Shown here one piece after another: positions 16,296 to 24,578 of a stretch of DNA of 64,000 bases. Position 1 is the first letter of the stretch. Every line of letters starts with the position of its first letter. Under the pieces are notes generated by a model. The model ran no database searches. It worked only from the letters and a program-made list of their open reading frames with translations, and was not told the origin of the DNA. The position numbers and the translations under genes are program-made. Source of the DNA: Cereibacter ovatus (GTDB lineage: Bacteria > Pseudomonadota > Alphaproteobacteria > Rhodobacterales > Rhodobacteraceae); NCBI RefSeq assembly GCF_900207575.1, contig NZ_OAOQ01000004.1, forward strand, positions 1 through 64,000, written 5' to 3'.

Positions 16296-17795
16296 TCATT
16301 TCTTCTTCCCAAGACCGGCAAGGCCCGGCGGCAGCCGCATTCCGCCCGGCATCCCCGGAAGCCCACCCATGCCGGCAGGCAGCCGCCCCTTCATCGCCGA
16401 GGCGGCGGCTTGCATTTCTTCCGGGCTGATGTTGGACATGTCGGGCGCACCGCCCTTGCCCATCATCTGCTTCAGGGCCTGTTTCATCATGCCGCCCTTG
16501 CCCATCTTCTTCATCATGTCCGCCATCTGGCGGTGCTGCTTCAGCAGGCGGTTCAGCTCTTGCACCTCAAGCCCGGCGCCGGCGGCAATGCGCTTCTTGC
16601 GGCTGGCCTGAAGCAGATCCGGGTTGGCCCGTTCCTTTTTGGTCATCGAGTTGATCAGCGCGACCTGACGACGGATGAACTTGTCGTCGAAGCCCGCTTC
16701 CTCGGCCGCCTTCTGCATCTTGCCCATGCCGGGCATCATGCCCATCATGCCCTGCACGCCGCCCAGCTTCATCATCTGCTCAAGCTGCATCTTCAGATCG
16801 TTCATGTTGAAGAGGCCCTTCTGGAACCGCTTCATCATGCGCGCGGCCTGCTCGGCCTCGAAGGTCTCTTGCGCCTTCTCGACAAGGGCCACGATGTCGC
16901 CCATGCCAAGGATACGGCCGGCGATCCGCTCGGGCTCGAACGTCTCGATGGCGTCCATCTTCTCGCCCAGACCGACGAATCGGATCGGCTTGCCGGTGAC
17001 CGCGCGCATGGAAAGCGCCGCACCGCCACGGCCGTCGCCGTCCATCCGGGTCAGAACGACGCCGGTGATGCCCACCTTGCCGTCGAACTCGGCCGCGACA
17101 TTCACCGCGTCCTGCCCGGTCAGACCATCGACCACCAGCAGCGTCTCGCGCGGCTGGGCGATGTCGCGGACGGCCTGAACCTCGTCCATCAGCACTTCGT
17201 CGATATGCAGACGGCCGGCGGTGTCCAGCATCACGACATCATAGCCGCCCATCGCGGCCTGGGTCTTGGCGCGCTTGGCGATCTGCACCGCGCTTTCGCC
17301 CTTGACGATCGGCAGCGTATCCACGCCGATCTGCACACCAAGGATCTGCAACTGCTCCATCGCGGCCGGGCGGTTGGTGTCGAGCGAGGCCATCAGCACC
17401 CGCTTGCCCTGCTTTTCCGCCAGCCGCCTGGCCAGTTTCGCCGTCGTAGTGGTCTTGCCCGAACCCTGAAGGCCGACCATCAGGATCGTCGCCGGCGGGT
17501 TGTCGATCTTCAGCGCATCCGCCGGGCCATCGCCACGCAGCACGGCCACCAGCTCGTCGTGGACGATCTTCACCACCTGCTGGCCCGGCGTCACCGATTT
17601 AGTGACGCCCTGCCCGGTGGCCTTTTCCTGCACCCTTTTGACGAAATCGCGCGCCACGGGCAGCGAGACGTCCGCCTCGAGCAGCGCCACGCGCACTTCG
17701 CGCAGCGCGGTCGCCACGTCATCCTCGGTCAGCGCGCCCTGCTTGGTGAGGCGCTCGAACACGCCACCAAGGCGTTCGGACAGACTTTCGAACAT
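16296..17795 (-). CDS. ffh: Signal recognition particle protein Ffh
   Basis: 499 residues. N-domain helical bundle (1-90), GTPase G-domain with GLQGSGKTTTTAKLA near 108, DTNRPAAMEQL near 138, DTAGRLHID near 190 and TRMDGDGRGG near 248, then a methionine-rich M-domain (about 300-450) that binds signal sequences and 4.5S RNA, with the long GM/MMKxM runs typical of alphaproteobacteria. Delivers membrane proteins co-translationally to FtsY/SecYEG. First gene of the minus-strand operon. Confidence 0.97.
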   Translation of the reverse strand: MFESLSERLGGVFERLTKQGALTEDDVATALREVRVALLEADVSLPVARDFVKRVQEKATGQGVTKSVTPGQQVVKIVHDELVAVLRGDGPADALKIDNPPATILMVGLQGSGKTTTTAKLARRLAEKQGKRVLMASLDTNRPAAMEQLQILGVQIGVDTLPIVKGESAVQIAKRAKTQAAMGGYDVVMLDTAGRLHIDEVLMDEVQAVRDIAQPRETLLVVDGLTGQDAVNVAAEFDGKVGITGVVLTRMDGDGRGGAALSMRAVTGKPIRFVGLGEKMDAIETFEPERIAGRILGMGDIVALVEKAQETFEAEQAARMMKRFQKGLFNMNDLKMQLEQMMKLGGVQGMMGMMPGMGKMQKAAEEAGFDDKFIRRQVALINSMTKKERANPDLLQASRKKRIAAGAGLEVQELNRLLKQHRQMADMMKKMGKGGMMKQALKQMMGKGGAPDMSNISPEEMQAAASAMKGRLPAGMGGLPGMPGGMRLPPGLAGLGKKK

Positions 17796-17829
17796 CGCGG
17801 TCTTCCCCCGACCTGTTGAACTCTGCCCC

Positions 17830-17858
17830 GACCTAGGACGGGACGACGCAAATCACAA
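17830..17858 (-). promoter_or_regulatory. Candidate promoter of the ffh operon
   Basis: Minus-strand TTGTGA (17853-17858), 17 bp, TAGGTC (17830-17835), about 35 bases before the ffh ATG. A stem-loop with arms CACCCAT/ATGGGTG (17862-17890) lies immediately upstream. Confidence 0.4.
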
Positions 17859-18040
17859 CGTCACCCATGGGCGCACTGCGCTGATGGGTGGCGATCCCTG
17901 CTCGCGGCCGGGACCGGAGGCTCCAACGGATCTCCGGAATCTGGGCGGCGATACGCCCTTGCCCCTTCCGAGTCAAGTCTTGCAGCCGGTTGCCGCGCCG
18001 GGATTTGCCGCTAGGCTGGCGATATCGACAGGGAGCCGCC

Positions 18041-18916
18041 ATGAGTTTCGAGAACTGGGACGAGATCCGCACCGCGTTTCAGGTTGCCCGACTTGGCACC
18101 GTCTCGGGCGCGGCCGAGATGCTGGGCGTGCACCACGCCACCGTGATCCGCCATATCGACGCGCTGGAAAAGCGGCTGGGGGTGCGACTGTTCCAGCGCC
18201 ATGCCCGCGGCTACACCCCCACCGAGGCCGGGCGCGATCTTCTCTTGGTCGCCCAGACCACCGACGAGCAGTTCAGCCAGCTTGCCAGCCGCATCAAGGG
18301 TCAGGGCGAGACGGTCGCGGGCGAACTGGTCGTGACCTCGCTGGCGGGGTTTTCGGCGCTTCTGACGCCGGTTCTGGCGTCGTTTCAGGCGAAACACCCG
18401 GGCCTTCTGGTGCGTTTCCTGACCGACATGCGGGTGTTCCGGCTGGATTACGGCGAGGCCCATGTCGCGATCCGTGCCGGCGCAATGCCCGAAGAACCCG
18501 ACAATGTGGTGCAGCCGCTGGTCCGGATGCGGCACGCGCTTTACGCATCACCCGGCTATGCCGCGGCCCACGGCCTGCCGCGCGGCCCCGAAGACTTCGC
18601 CGCCCACCGCTTCATCAGCGCCGACGTGCCCCGGGCGCCGCACCACCGCTGGCTGCGTGATCATGTGCCCGCCGAAAGGATCTGCTTTCGCGCGACCGAA
18701 GCCGCCGCACTGGAAGACGCGGTGCGCGCCGGCGCGGGGCTGGGCTTCCTGCCGGTGATATCGGCCGGCGCCGACCTGATCGAGATCATGCCCCCGCGCG
18801 AGGAATGGGAGGCCCCGATCTGGCTGGTGACCCATGTCGATCTGCACCGCACGCTGAAGGTGCAAAGCTTCCTTGGCCACCTGAAAGAGGCGGCCCGCGA
18901 CTGGCGGGAGATCTGA
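18041..18916 (+). CDS. LysR-family transcription regulator
   Basis: 291 residues from the ATG at 18041 with GGGAG upstream. HTH at about 8-65 (VARLGTVSGAAEMLGVHHATVIRHIDALEKRLGVRLFQR) and a periplasmic-binding-type effector domain from about 90. The helix reads HHATVIRHI in place of the usual QPAVSxxI, as in the LysR subgroup of alphaproteobacteria with unknown effectors. It stops eight bases before the convergent tRNA-Arg gene. No obvious target gene beside it other than itself and ffh. Confidence 0.88.
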   Translation: MSFENWDEIRTAFQVARLGTVSGAAEMLGVHHATVIRHIDALEKRLGVRLFQRHARGYTPTEAGRDLLLVAQTTDEQFSQLASRIKGQGETVAGELVVTSLAGFSALLTPVLASFQAKHPGLLVRFLTDMRVFRLDYGEAHVAIRAGAMPEEPDNVVQPLVRMRHALYASPGYAAAHGLPRGPEDFAAHRFISADVPRAPHHRWLRDHVPAERICFRATEAAALEDAVRAGAGLGFLPVISAGADLIEIMPPREEWEAPIWLVTHVDLHRTLKVQSFLGHLKEAARDWREI

Positions 18917-18924
18917 AAGGAAAC

Positions 18925-19001
18925 TGGCGCACCCGGAGCGATTCGAACGCCCGACCCTCAGATTCGTAGTCTGATGCTCTATCCAGCTGAGCTACGGGTG
19001 C
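18925..19001 (-). tRNA. tRNA-Arg (anticodon ACG)
   Basis: 77-base cloverleaf on the minus strand: acceptor stem GCACCCG/CGGGTGC with discriminator G and encoded CCA (18925-18927), D-arm with GCTCAGCTGGATAGAGC, anticodon stem TCAGA/TCTGA with loop CTACGAA (anticodon ACG, read as ICG), T-arm with TTCGAAT. Decodes CGU, CGC and CGA. It lies between the convergent LysR gene and the end of the histidine kinase gene. Confidence 0.97.
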
Positions 19002-19013
19002 GCTGTGAGGGGC

Positions 19014-19042
19014 GATGTAACGGGGGGCGCGGGGCAATGCAA
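19014..19042 (-). promoter_or_regulatory. Candidate promoter of tRNA-Arg
   Basis: Minus-strand TTGCAT (19037-19042), 17 bp, TACATC (19014-19019), ending 12 bases before the tRNA 5' end. Modest consensus match, correct geometry. Confidence 0.4.
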
Positions 19043-19062
19043 GGGCCATTCGGGCATTTTCT

Positions 19063-20466
19063 TCACATCGCCTCCAACAGGCCCCCGCCCTTGGGCAGAC
19101 GGATGATGAACTCGGTGCCCTCGGCATCCGTGCGCAGCAGGTCAAGCCGACCACCATGGCCGCGCACCAGCTCAGCCGAGATCGCCAGCCCGAGACCGGA
19201 CCCGCCCTTGCGCGTGCCGCCCTGAAAGGCGGTGAACAGATGCTCGCGCGCCTTGGGCGGCAGGCCCGGGCCGGTGTCGCCGACCTTGATCCACCATTCC
19301 TCTTCGCCCTCGCCGGCAGAGAGTTCGATCGTGCCGGGCTGGCCGGTCGCCTCGATCGCCTGCCGCGCGTTGCGCACAAGATTTCCCAGCACGCGGTAAA
19401 GCTGCTCGCCATCGGCGCGAATCACCATGCCCGGCGCCACGTCGATCAGGCAGGCGACGGGGCCGGCGCCGCCGAGCGATTCGGCCTCGGCCACTTCCTC
19501 GATCAGCGGGCGCAGCGGCAGGCGGGCCAGTTGCGGCGGCGGCTCCTCGGCGCGGCCAAAGGTCAGCGTCGATTCGCAAAGCGAGATCGCCCGCCGGATC
19601 GAGCCGACCAGCTTCGGCGCCGCCCGCGCCACCGCCGGATCGGCCGATCCGCCCAGCCGGTCGGCGAAAAGCTGCGCCGTGGTCAGGATGTTGCGCAGGT
19701 CGTGGCTGATCTTGGCCACCGCGCCGCCCAACTGTGCCAGCCGTTCCTTCTGCCGCAGCGCGCCGATCAGTTGCGTCTGCATCATCTGAAGCGCATCTTC
19801 GGCCTCGCGCAGTTCGCGCACGCTGGCGGTGGGCGCGATCACCCGGCGCGCATCCTCGGGGGCTTCGGCATAGGCGGTCATATGCGCCACCACCCGCCGG
19901 ATAGGCCGCAACAGCAGCCGCCAGACCGCAAAGAACAGCAAAAGCGCCGTCAGCGCCGAAAACGCCGCCGAGACCAGCAGCACCCGCGCGCCATATTCCA
20001 GCATCTCGCGCCGCATGGGGCCGGTTTCCAGCGTCACCTCGATCAGCGAACCGCCGGCCTGAACCGGCTCTCCGATCACGCGGATCACCCGGCTTTGCGG
20101 CTGAAGCAGATCCATCATCGCATCGTGGACGCTGCCCAGCGGGCCGCTGAAGCGTAGGTCGTAGGTCTGTTCCACCGGCAGCGGGATCGGCGAGGACAGC
20201 ACCAGTTGGCGCACCTCGTCCCGTCGCAGCACCACGTTGAACACGCCGGCATTGGCCAGCAGTTCGGCTTCCAGATCTGCGGTGATCTCGTCATCCGACG
20301 CCAACAGCGCCAGCGAGGCGATCTGCGCCTTTTCCAGCCGCAGGTTCAGATAGGTCTCGCGGTAGCGGGCGATCGAGGGGGCAAGGATCAGCGCCTCGGC
20401 CAGCAGAACGAAGGCCAGCGTCACCAGCAGGAACCGCCCCGACAGCGTGTTCAGGAACCGCCGCAC
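19063..20466 (-). CDS. Orphan sensor histidine kinase
   Basis: 467 residues. Two membrane helices (about 11-31 and 160-185) flank a 130-residue periplasmic sensor domain; HAMP-like linker follows, then HisKA with phosphorylated His in ISHDLRNILTTAQ (near 253) and HATPase_c with N-box NLVRNARQA, G1 VGDTGPGLP, F/G2 KGGSGLGLAIS. All residues for ATP binding and phosphotransfer are present. No response regulator gene is adjacent. Starts 29 bases after the oxidoreductase gene, so probably one unit with it and the VTT gene. Confidence 0.9.
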   Translation of the reverse strand: MRRFLNTLSGRFLLVTLAFVLLAEALILAPSIARYRETYLNLRLEKAQIASLALLASDDEITADLEAELLANAGVFNVVLRRDEVRQLVLSSPIPLPVEQTYDLRFSGPLGSVHDAMMDLLQPQSRVIRVIGEPVQAGGSLIEVTLETGPMRREMLEYGARVLLVSAAFSALTALLLFFAVWRLLLRPIRRVVAHMTAYAEAPEDARRVIAPTASVRELREAEDALQMMQTQLIGALRQKERLAQLGGAVAKISHDLRNILTTAQLFADRLGGSADPAVARAAPKLVGSIRRAISLCESTLTFGRAEEPPPQLARLPLRPLIEEVAEAESLGGAGPVACLIDVAPGMVIRADGEQLYRVLGNLVRNARQAIEATGQPGTIELSAGEGEEEWWIKVGDTGPGLPPKAREHLFTAFQGGTRKGGSGLGLAISAELVRGHGGRLDLLRTDAEGTEFIIRLPKGGGLLEAM

Positions 20467-20495
20467 CGTCTTGCCTTTCTGCCTGTCACCGGCCG

Positions 20496-21908
20496 TCAGG
20501 GAAGCGCGCGCTGCACCAGCCGCACCACACCCTTCACCAAGGGATTACCAAAGAGCCGCGGGGAAAAACAGGCTCCGGCGGCGCGTTTTGCGGTCTCGGA
20601 CAGCGTGGGATAGGGCAGAACCAGCCCCGCCACGGTGGACAGCTTCACCCGGCCCGCCAGCGCCAGCGCCCAAAGCCCGATCAACTCGCCCGCGCGGTCG
20701 CCCACGATCGACACGCCGACCGGGCGCCCGCCGGCCACCATCAGCTTCAAGAGCCCCTCGGTCCGCGCCTCGGCCATGGCGCGGTCGTTGCCGGCGAAGG
20801 GCTGTCGGATCACCGTCAGCCGGTCGCCGTGCCGGGCGCGGGCCTCGGCCTCGGTCAGGCCGACATGGGCCAGTTCCGGGTCGGTATAGGTGACGCGCGG
20901 AATGATGTCGGACACGCGCGAGGGCAGACCGAACAGCATCGCGCGGATCACCACCGAGGCGTGATGCCCGGCCAGATGGGTGAACTGCATCCCCCCCGCC
21001 GCATCGCCCACCGCATAGACGCGCCGGTTGGTGCTGCGCAGATCCGGGCCGACCGTCACGCCACGCGCCGTCACCGCGATCCCGGCGCGGTCAGGGTCCA
21101 GCCGATCCAGCGCCGGCACCCGCCCGGCCGCCACCAGCAGATGCGACCCTTCAATCCACCGCCCGCCGGCCAGAACCGCAACCCCGCCGGGCCGGGTCTC
21201 GACCGATTCGGCGCGCGCGCCTTCGACGATCTCGACACCTTCGCCGCGCAGGCGGGCCAGCAGGATCGCGACCAGTTCGGGATCGTCCTTCGGCAGCGCG
21301 CGGGCGCCCGCGATCACCGTCACCCGGCAGCCAAGCCGTCGATGCGCCTGCGCCATTTCGATCCCGACCGGGCCTGCCCCGATCACCACCAGATGCGACG
21401 GCTTTTCACGAAGCGCGAAAATCGTCTCGTTCGTCAGGGGGTTGGCCGAGGCCAACCCAGGAATGTCCGGCAACGCAGGCCGCGAGCCGGTGGCAATCAC
21501 GAAGCGCCGCGCCCGGATCAGCCGGTCCCCGGCCTGAAGCTCACCGGCCGAGACGAAACGCCCCCAGTCGCGCAGCACCCGCACGCCCAGCGATTCGAAG
21601 CGTTCCTGACTGTCATGGGGGGCAATGGCGGCGATGGTGCGGGCGACGTGATCCTTGACCGCGGCGAAGTCGATCTCGGGTTCGGCCGGCCGGATACCGA
21701 AGGCCGCGCCGCCGCGCATCGCCTGCGCCGCCTTCGCCGCTGCCAGCAGCGCCTTTGACGGCACGCAGCCGGCGTTCAGACAATCGCCGCCCATCTCTGC
21801 GCCCTCGACCAGCACGACCCGCGCGCCCATCTGCGCCGCCCCCGCCGCGACCGACAGCCCGCCAGAGCCCGCCCCGATCACACAGATGTCCGCCCTGATC
21901 CGCTCCAT
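20496..21908 (-). CDS. FAD-dependent pyridine nucleotide-disulfide oxidoreductase
   Basis: 470 residues from the ATG at 21908. Class I disulfide reductase fold: FAD site GAGSGGLSVAAGAAQMG, redox-active pair in GGDCLNAGCVPSKALL (C-X4-C), NAD(P) site VVIGAGPVGIEMAQAHRRLG, second FAD motif YAVGDAAGG and a dimerisation domain. The catalytic HPTxxE of Lpd and glutathione reductase reads YPTLSE here, as in mercuric-reductase-like enzymes. It lacks an N-terminal metal-binding domain, so mercury reduction is not implied. In other bacteria a VTT membrane domain is often fused or next to this enzyme, which suggests a membrane-linked redox role. Overlaps the VTT gene by one base. Confidence 0.85.
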   Translation of the reverse strand: MERIRADICVIGAGSGGLSVAAGAAQMGARVVLVEGAEMGGDCLNAGCVPSKALLAAAKAAQAMRGGAAFGIRPAEPEIDFAAVKDHVARTIAAIAPHDSQERFESLGVRVLRDWGRFVSAGELQAGDRLIRARRFVIATGSRPALPDIPGLASANPLTNETIFALREKPSHLVVIGAGPVGIEMAQAHRRLGCRVTVIAGARALPKDDPELVAILLARLRGEGVEIVEGARAESVETRPGGVAVLAGGRWIEGSHLLVAAGRVPALDRLDPDRAGIAVTARGVTVGPDLRSTNRRVYAVGDAAGGMQFTHLAGHHASVVIRAMLFGLPSRVSDIIPRVTYTDPELAHVGLTEAEARARHGDRLTVIRQPFAGNDRAMAEARTEGLLKLMVAGGRPVGVSIVGDRAGELIGLWALALAGRVKLSTVAGLVLPYPTLSETAKRAAGACFSPRLFGNPLVKGVVRLVQRALP

Positions 21909-22621
21909 CACCGCCCCCTGCGCCAGAATTTCAGGACGATAGGCAGCGCCGACAGCGCGGCAAGCCCCAGCAGCGGAAGAAGAACCGGCGCGGTGAAGAT
22001 CACCCCCACATCGGGCGCCTCGCCGCGGGCCAGAATCTCGCCCAGCCCGGTCCCGACCGAGGTATAGACCAGCGCCCCCGGCAGGATGCCCAGCGCGGTC
22101 GAAACCGCAAAGCGATGCAGCGGCACGTTCAGGAACGCCGGGATCAGATTCGCCACGAAGAACGGCACCACCGGCACCAGCCGCATCAGGAACAGCACCG
22201 ACCATTCGTTGTCACGCAGCCCGGCCTGAAGCCGCGCCACCGCGCCGCCCTGCGATTCCATCCGCGCGGCAAAGCGGGCGCCGAACCCCGCCCGCGCCGC
22301 CAGAAACAGCACCACCGCCCCGGTCGAGGCGGCCGCGACATTGTAAAGCGCCCCCGGAAACAGCCCGAACAGAAAGCCCCCCGTCAGCGTGCAAAGCAGC
22401 GCCCCCGGCAGGCTGAAGGCAACGATGGCGGCATAGGCCGCCACAAACACCGCCACCGCCGCGCCGTAATTGGCATCGCGAAACGCCAGCAGCGCGGCCC
22501 GATTCTCGGCCAGCGCCTCGAAGCTCAGCCAGTCCCGCAGCAGGATGGCCCCCAGAACGGCCGCGCCAAGAAGGATAAGGATCGGAAGTCGGCCAAAAGC
22601 CGAAGGGGCGGGCTGGGTCAC
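21908..22621 (-). CDS. VTT-domain (TVP38/TMEM64, DedA-like) membrane protein
   Basis: 237 residues from the GTG at 22621, which has AAAGGAG with a seven-base gap; the ATG 11 codons upstream lacks such a site. Five or six membrane segments, with the VTT signature FSLPGALLCTLTGGFLFG and R-L-V-P-V-V-P-F-F-V-A-N region near 145. The superfamily includes DedA/TMEM41 lipid scramblases and flippases; the substrate here is unknown. Stop and start overlap with the disulfide oxidoreductase (TGATG), so the two are translationally coupled and probably act together. Confidence 0.85.
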   Translation of the reverse strand: MTQPAPSAFGRLPILILLGAAVLGAILLRDWLSFEALAENRAALLAFRDANYGAAVAVFVAAYAAIVAFSLPGALLCTLTGGFLFGLFPGALYNVAAASTGAVVLFLAARAGFGARFAARMESQGGAVARLQAGLRDNEWSVLFLMRLVPVVPFFVANLIPAFLNVPLHRFAVSTALGILPGALVYTSVGTGLGEILARGEAPDVGVIFTAPVLLPLLGLAALSALPIVLKFWRRGR

Positions 22622-22731
22622 GCAAAGGCTCCTTTCAGGTCGGGCGCGCAGCATGACGACAAGCGCCGCCCCCCGCCAGATCCCGCGCGCCACCCCTTGG
22701 CCGCAGCGGCGAATTTCTTCAGGCGGACGAA

Positions 22732-22760
22732 TTGACTTGGCTGCCGGATGACAGTAACAG
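22732..22760 (+). promoter_or_regulatory. Candidate promoter of rpmH-rnpA
   Basis: TTGACT (22732-22737), 17 bp, TAACAG (22755-22760), about 70 bases before the rpmH ATG, leaving a leader of about 60 bases. Confidence 0.5.
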
Positions 22761-22827
22761 CCGGGCTTCAAAGGAACGTGGCCTGCGAATCCGCGGGGGT
22801 TCCGGCTGCATACCTAGGAGATCCGCG

Positions 22828-22962
22828 ATGAAGCGCACTTTTCAACCGTCGAACCTGGTCCGCGCACGTCGCCACGGCTTCCGCGCGCGTATGGCCACCA
22901 AGGGCGGCCGCCTCGTGCTGAACGCCCGTCGCGCCAAGGGCCGCAAGAAGCTGTCGGCATAA
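22828..22962 (+). CDS. rpmH: 50S ribosomal protein L34
   Basis: 44 residues, [20 protein letters not shown]...KGRKKLSA, the whole of L34. The ATG at 22828 has AGGAG upstream (22817-22821). First gene of the rpmH-rnpA-yidD-ttcA run; upstream in-frame starts would add non-family residues. Confidence 0.98.
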   Translation: MKRTFQPSNLVRARRHGFRARMATKGGRLVLNARRAKGRKKLSA

Positions 22963-22985
22963 GCGTCGCGCAAGGCTTCAGTGAC

Positions 22986-23390
22986 ATGACGCCGCCGGAG
23001 GCCGGGGGGAAGGGCAGAAATGCCACAACCGCCGTGCTTCCGGCGGTTTCTTCGCTTGTGACACTGCAAAAGCGCGCGGACTTTCTGCGCGCGTCGCAAG
23101 CGCGGCGGCAGGGCACCGGCGGATTTCTGCTTCAGGCCCGCCAGCGCGAGGCCGAGGGCGTGATCCGCGTCGGCTTCACCTGCTCGAAGAAGGTCGGCAA
23201 TGCGGTGCTTCGCAACCGGGCAAAGCGCCGGCTGCGGGCTTTGGCGCGCGAAGTTCTGGCCTTCGAGGGACGCCCCGGCTGGGATTATGTGCTGGTCGGC
23301 CGCCCCGGTGCCACGGCCGAGCGGCCCTTTGCCACGATGCTGGCCGACCTGCGCCGCGCGTTGGCACAGATCCACGGCGATCGGCCATGA
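22986..23390 (+). CDS. rnpA: Ribonuclease P protein component
   Basis: 134 residues. Core with LQKRADFLRASQARRQGTGG, IRVGFTCSKKVGNAVLRNRAKRRLR (the RNR motif that binds RNase P RNA) and a C-terminal helix. About 24 residues precede the usual start; such extensions occur in this family group, though a downstream start cannot be ruled out. Processes tRNA 5' ends with the RnpB RNA. Overlaps yidD by four bases. Confidence 0.94.
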   Translation: MTPPEAGGKGRNATTAVLPAVSSLVTLQKRADFLRASQARRQGTGGFLLQARQREAEGVIRVGFTCSKKVGNAVLRNRAKRRLRALAREVLAFEGRPGWDYVLVGRPGATAERPFATMLADLRRALAQIHGDRP

Positions 23391-23641
23391 CCCCGCTTGC
23401 CCGGCTGGTCGCGCTGCCGGTCCGCGCTTACCGGCTGCTGCTCAGCCCGTGGGTGGGCCATGGGTGCCGCTATCAACCGACATGCTCGGCCTATGCGCTG
23501 GAGGCGCTGGACCGTCACGGCGCGCTGAAGGGCAGTTGGCTGGCCGCGCGCCGGGTGCTTTGCTGCAACCCGTGGGGCGGATCGGGCTATGATCCCGTTC
23601 CGGGTGCCGACCCCGAGCATGACAGACACTGCGGAAGGTAA
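23387..23641 (+). CDS. yidD: Membrane protein insertion efficiency factor YidD
   Basis: 84 residues with the full family pattern: [25 protein letters not shown] (two of three conserved Cys), [29 protein letters not shown]. Small membrane-associated protein that assists YidC-dependent insertion. Normally yidC follows directly; here ttcA and an EAL gene intervene before yidC. Confidence 0.95.
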   Translation: MTPLARLVALPVRAYRLLLSPWVGHGCRYQPTCSAYALEALDRHGALKGSWLAARRVLCCNPWGGSGYDPVPGADPEHDRHCGR

Positions 23642-23645
23642 GCCG

Positions 23646-24509
23646 ATGCTGGACGACGAGACCGAGATCCACCCCCTGCTTTCCGGCGCGCCGCAGACGA
23701 CGGAATTTCGCAAACTTAGAAAGCGCATCGTCCGCGAAGTGCGCGAGGCGATCGAGACCTATGGCATGGTCGAGCGCGGGGCGCGCTGGCTCGTTTGCCT
23801 TTCGGGCGGCAAGGACAGCTACACCCTGCTGGCCGTGCTGCATGAATTGAAGTGGCGCGGGCTTCTGCCGGTGGATCTGCTGGCCTGCAACCTCGATCAG
23901 GGCCAGCCGGGTTTCCCCGCCACCGTGCTGCCGGAATTTCTCAACCGGATGGGTGTGCCGCACCGGATCGAGTATCAGGACACCTATTCGGTCGTGATGG
24001 ACAAGATCCCGCAGGGGCGCACCTACTGCTCGCTCTGCTCGCGGCTGCGGCGGGGCAATCTTTACCGCATCGCGCGCGAGGAGGGCTGCTCGGCCGTGGT
24101 GCTGGGCCATCACCGCGACGACATTCTGGAAACCTTCTTCATGAACCTGTTTCACGGCGGCCGGCTGGCGACCATGCCGCCCCGGCTGGTGAATGAGGAC
24201 GGCGACCTGTTCGTTTGCCGCCCGCTGGCCTTCGTGGCCGAAGCAGACTGCGAAAAGTTCGCGCGAGCAATGAATTATCCGATCATCCCCTGCGATCTCT
24301 GCGGCTCGCAAGAGGGGCTTCAACGCCAGCAGGTCAAGCAGATCCTAGACGGATGGGAAGCGCGCAGCCCCGGCCGCCGGCAGGTGATGTTCCGCGCGCT
24401 GATGAACACGCGGCCATCGCATCTTCTGGACACCGGTCTGTTCGATTTCGCCGGCCTGCGAACGGGCGAAAGCCGTGAAAATCCTCTGCGATTTTTGGCT
24501 GCGGATTAA
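23646..24509 (+). CDS. ttcA: tRNA 2-thiocytidine biosynthesis protein TtcA
   Basis: 287 residues from the ATG at 23646 with GGAAGG upstream; the frame extends into yidD but without a ribosome site. PP-loop ATPase motif [11 protein letters not shown] near residue 55, the CXXC pair CSLC near 130, and CDLCG near 215 for the [4Fe-4S] site. Forms 2-thiocytidine at position 32 of tRNA. Starts four bases after yidD. Confidence 0.93.
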   Translation: MLDDETEIHPLLSGAPQTTEFRKLRKRIVREVREAIETYGMVERGARWLVCLSGGKDSYTLLAVLHELKWRGLLPVDLLACNLDQGQPGFPATVLPEFLNRMGVPHRIEYQDTYSVVMDKIPQGRTYCSLCSRLRRGNLYRIAREEGCSAVVLGHHRDDILETFFMNLFHGGRLATMPPRLVNEDGDLFVCRPLAFVAEADCEKFARAMNYPIIPCDLCGSQEGLQRQQVKQILDGWEARSPGRRQVMFRALMNTRPSHLLDTGLFDFAGLRTGESRENPLRFLAAD

Positions 24510-24578
24510 CCGCGCACTGAGAATCGCCGCCTAATGTCCGACCGGGGCAAGCCCCACAGGCGGCAGAAGGATGTGGCG

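Noticed and set aside
17796-18040. 4.5S RNA gene near ffh
   Set aside because: The gap has a stem-loop but lacks the GGAAG-loop features and conserved core of SRP RNA.
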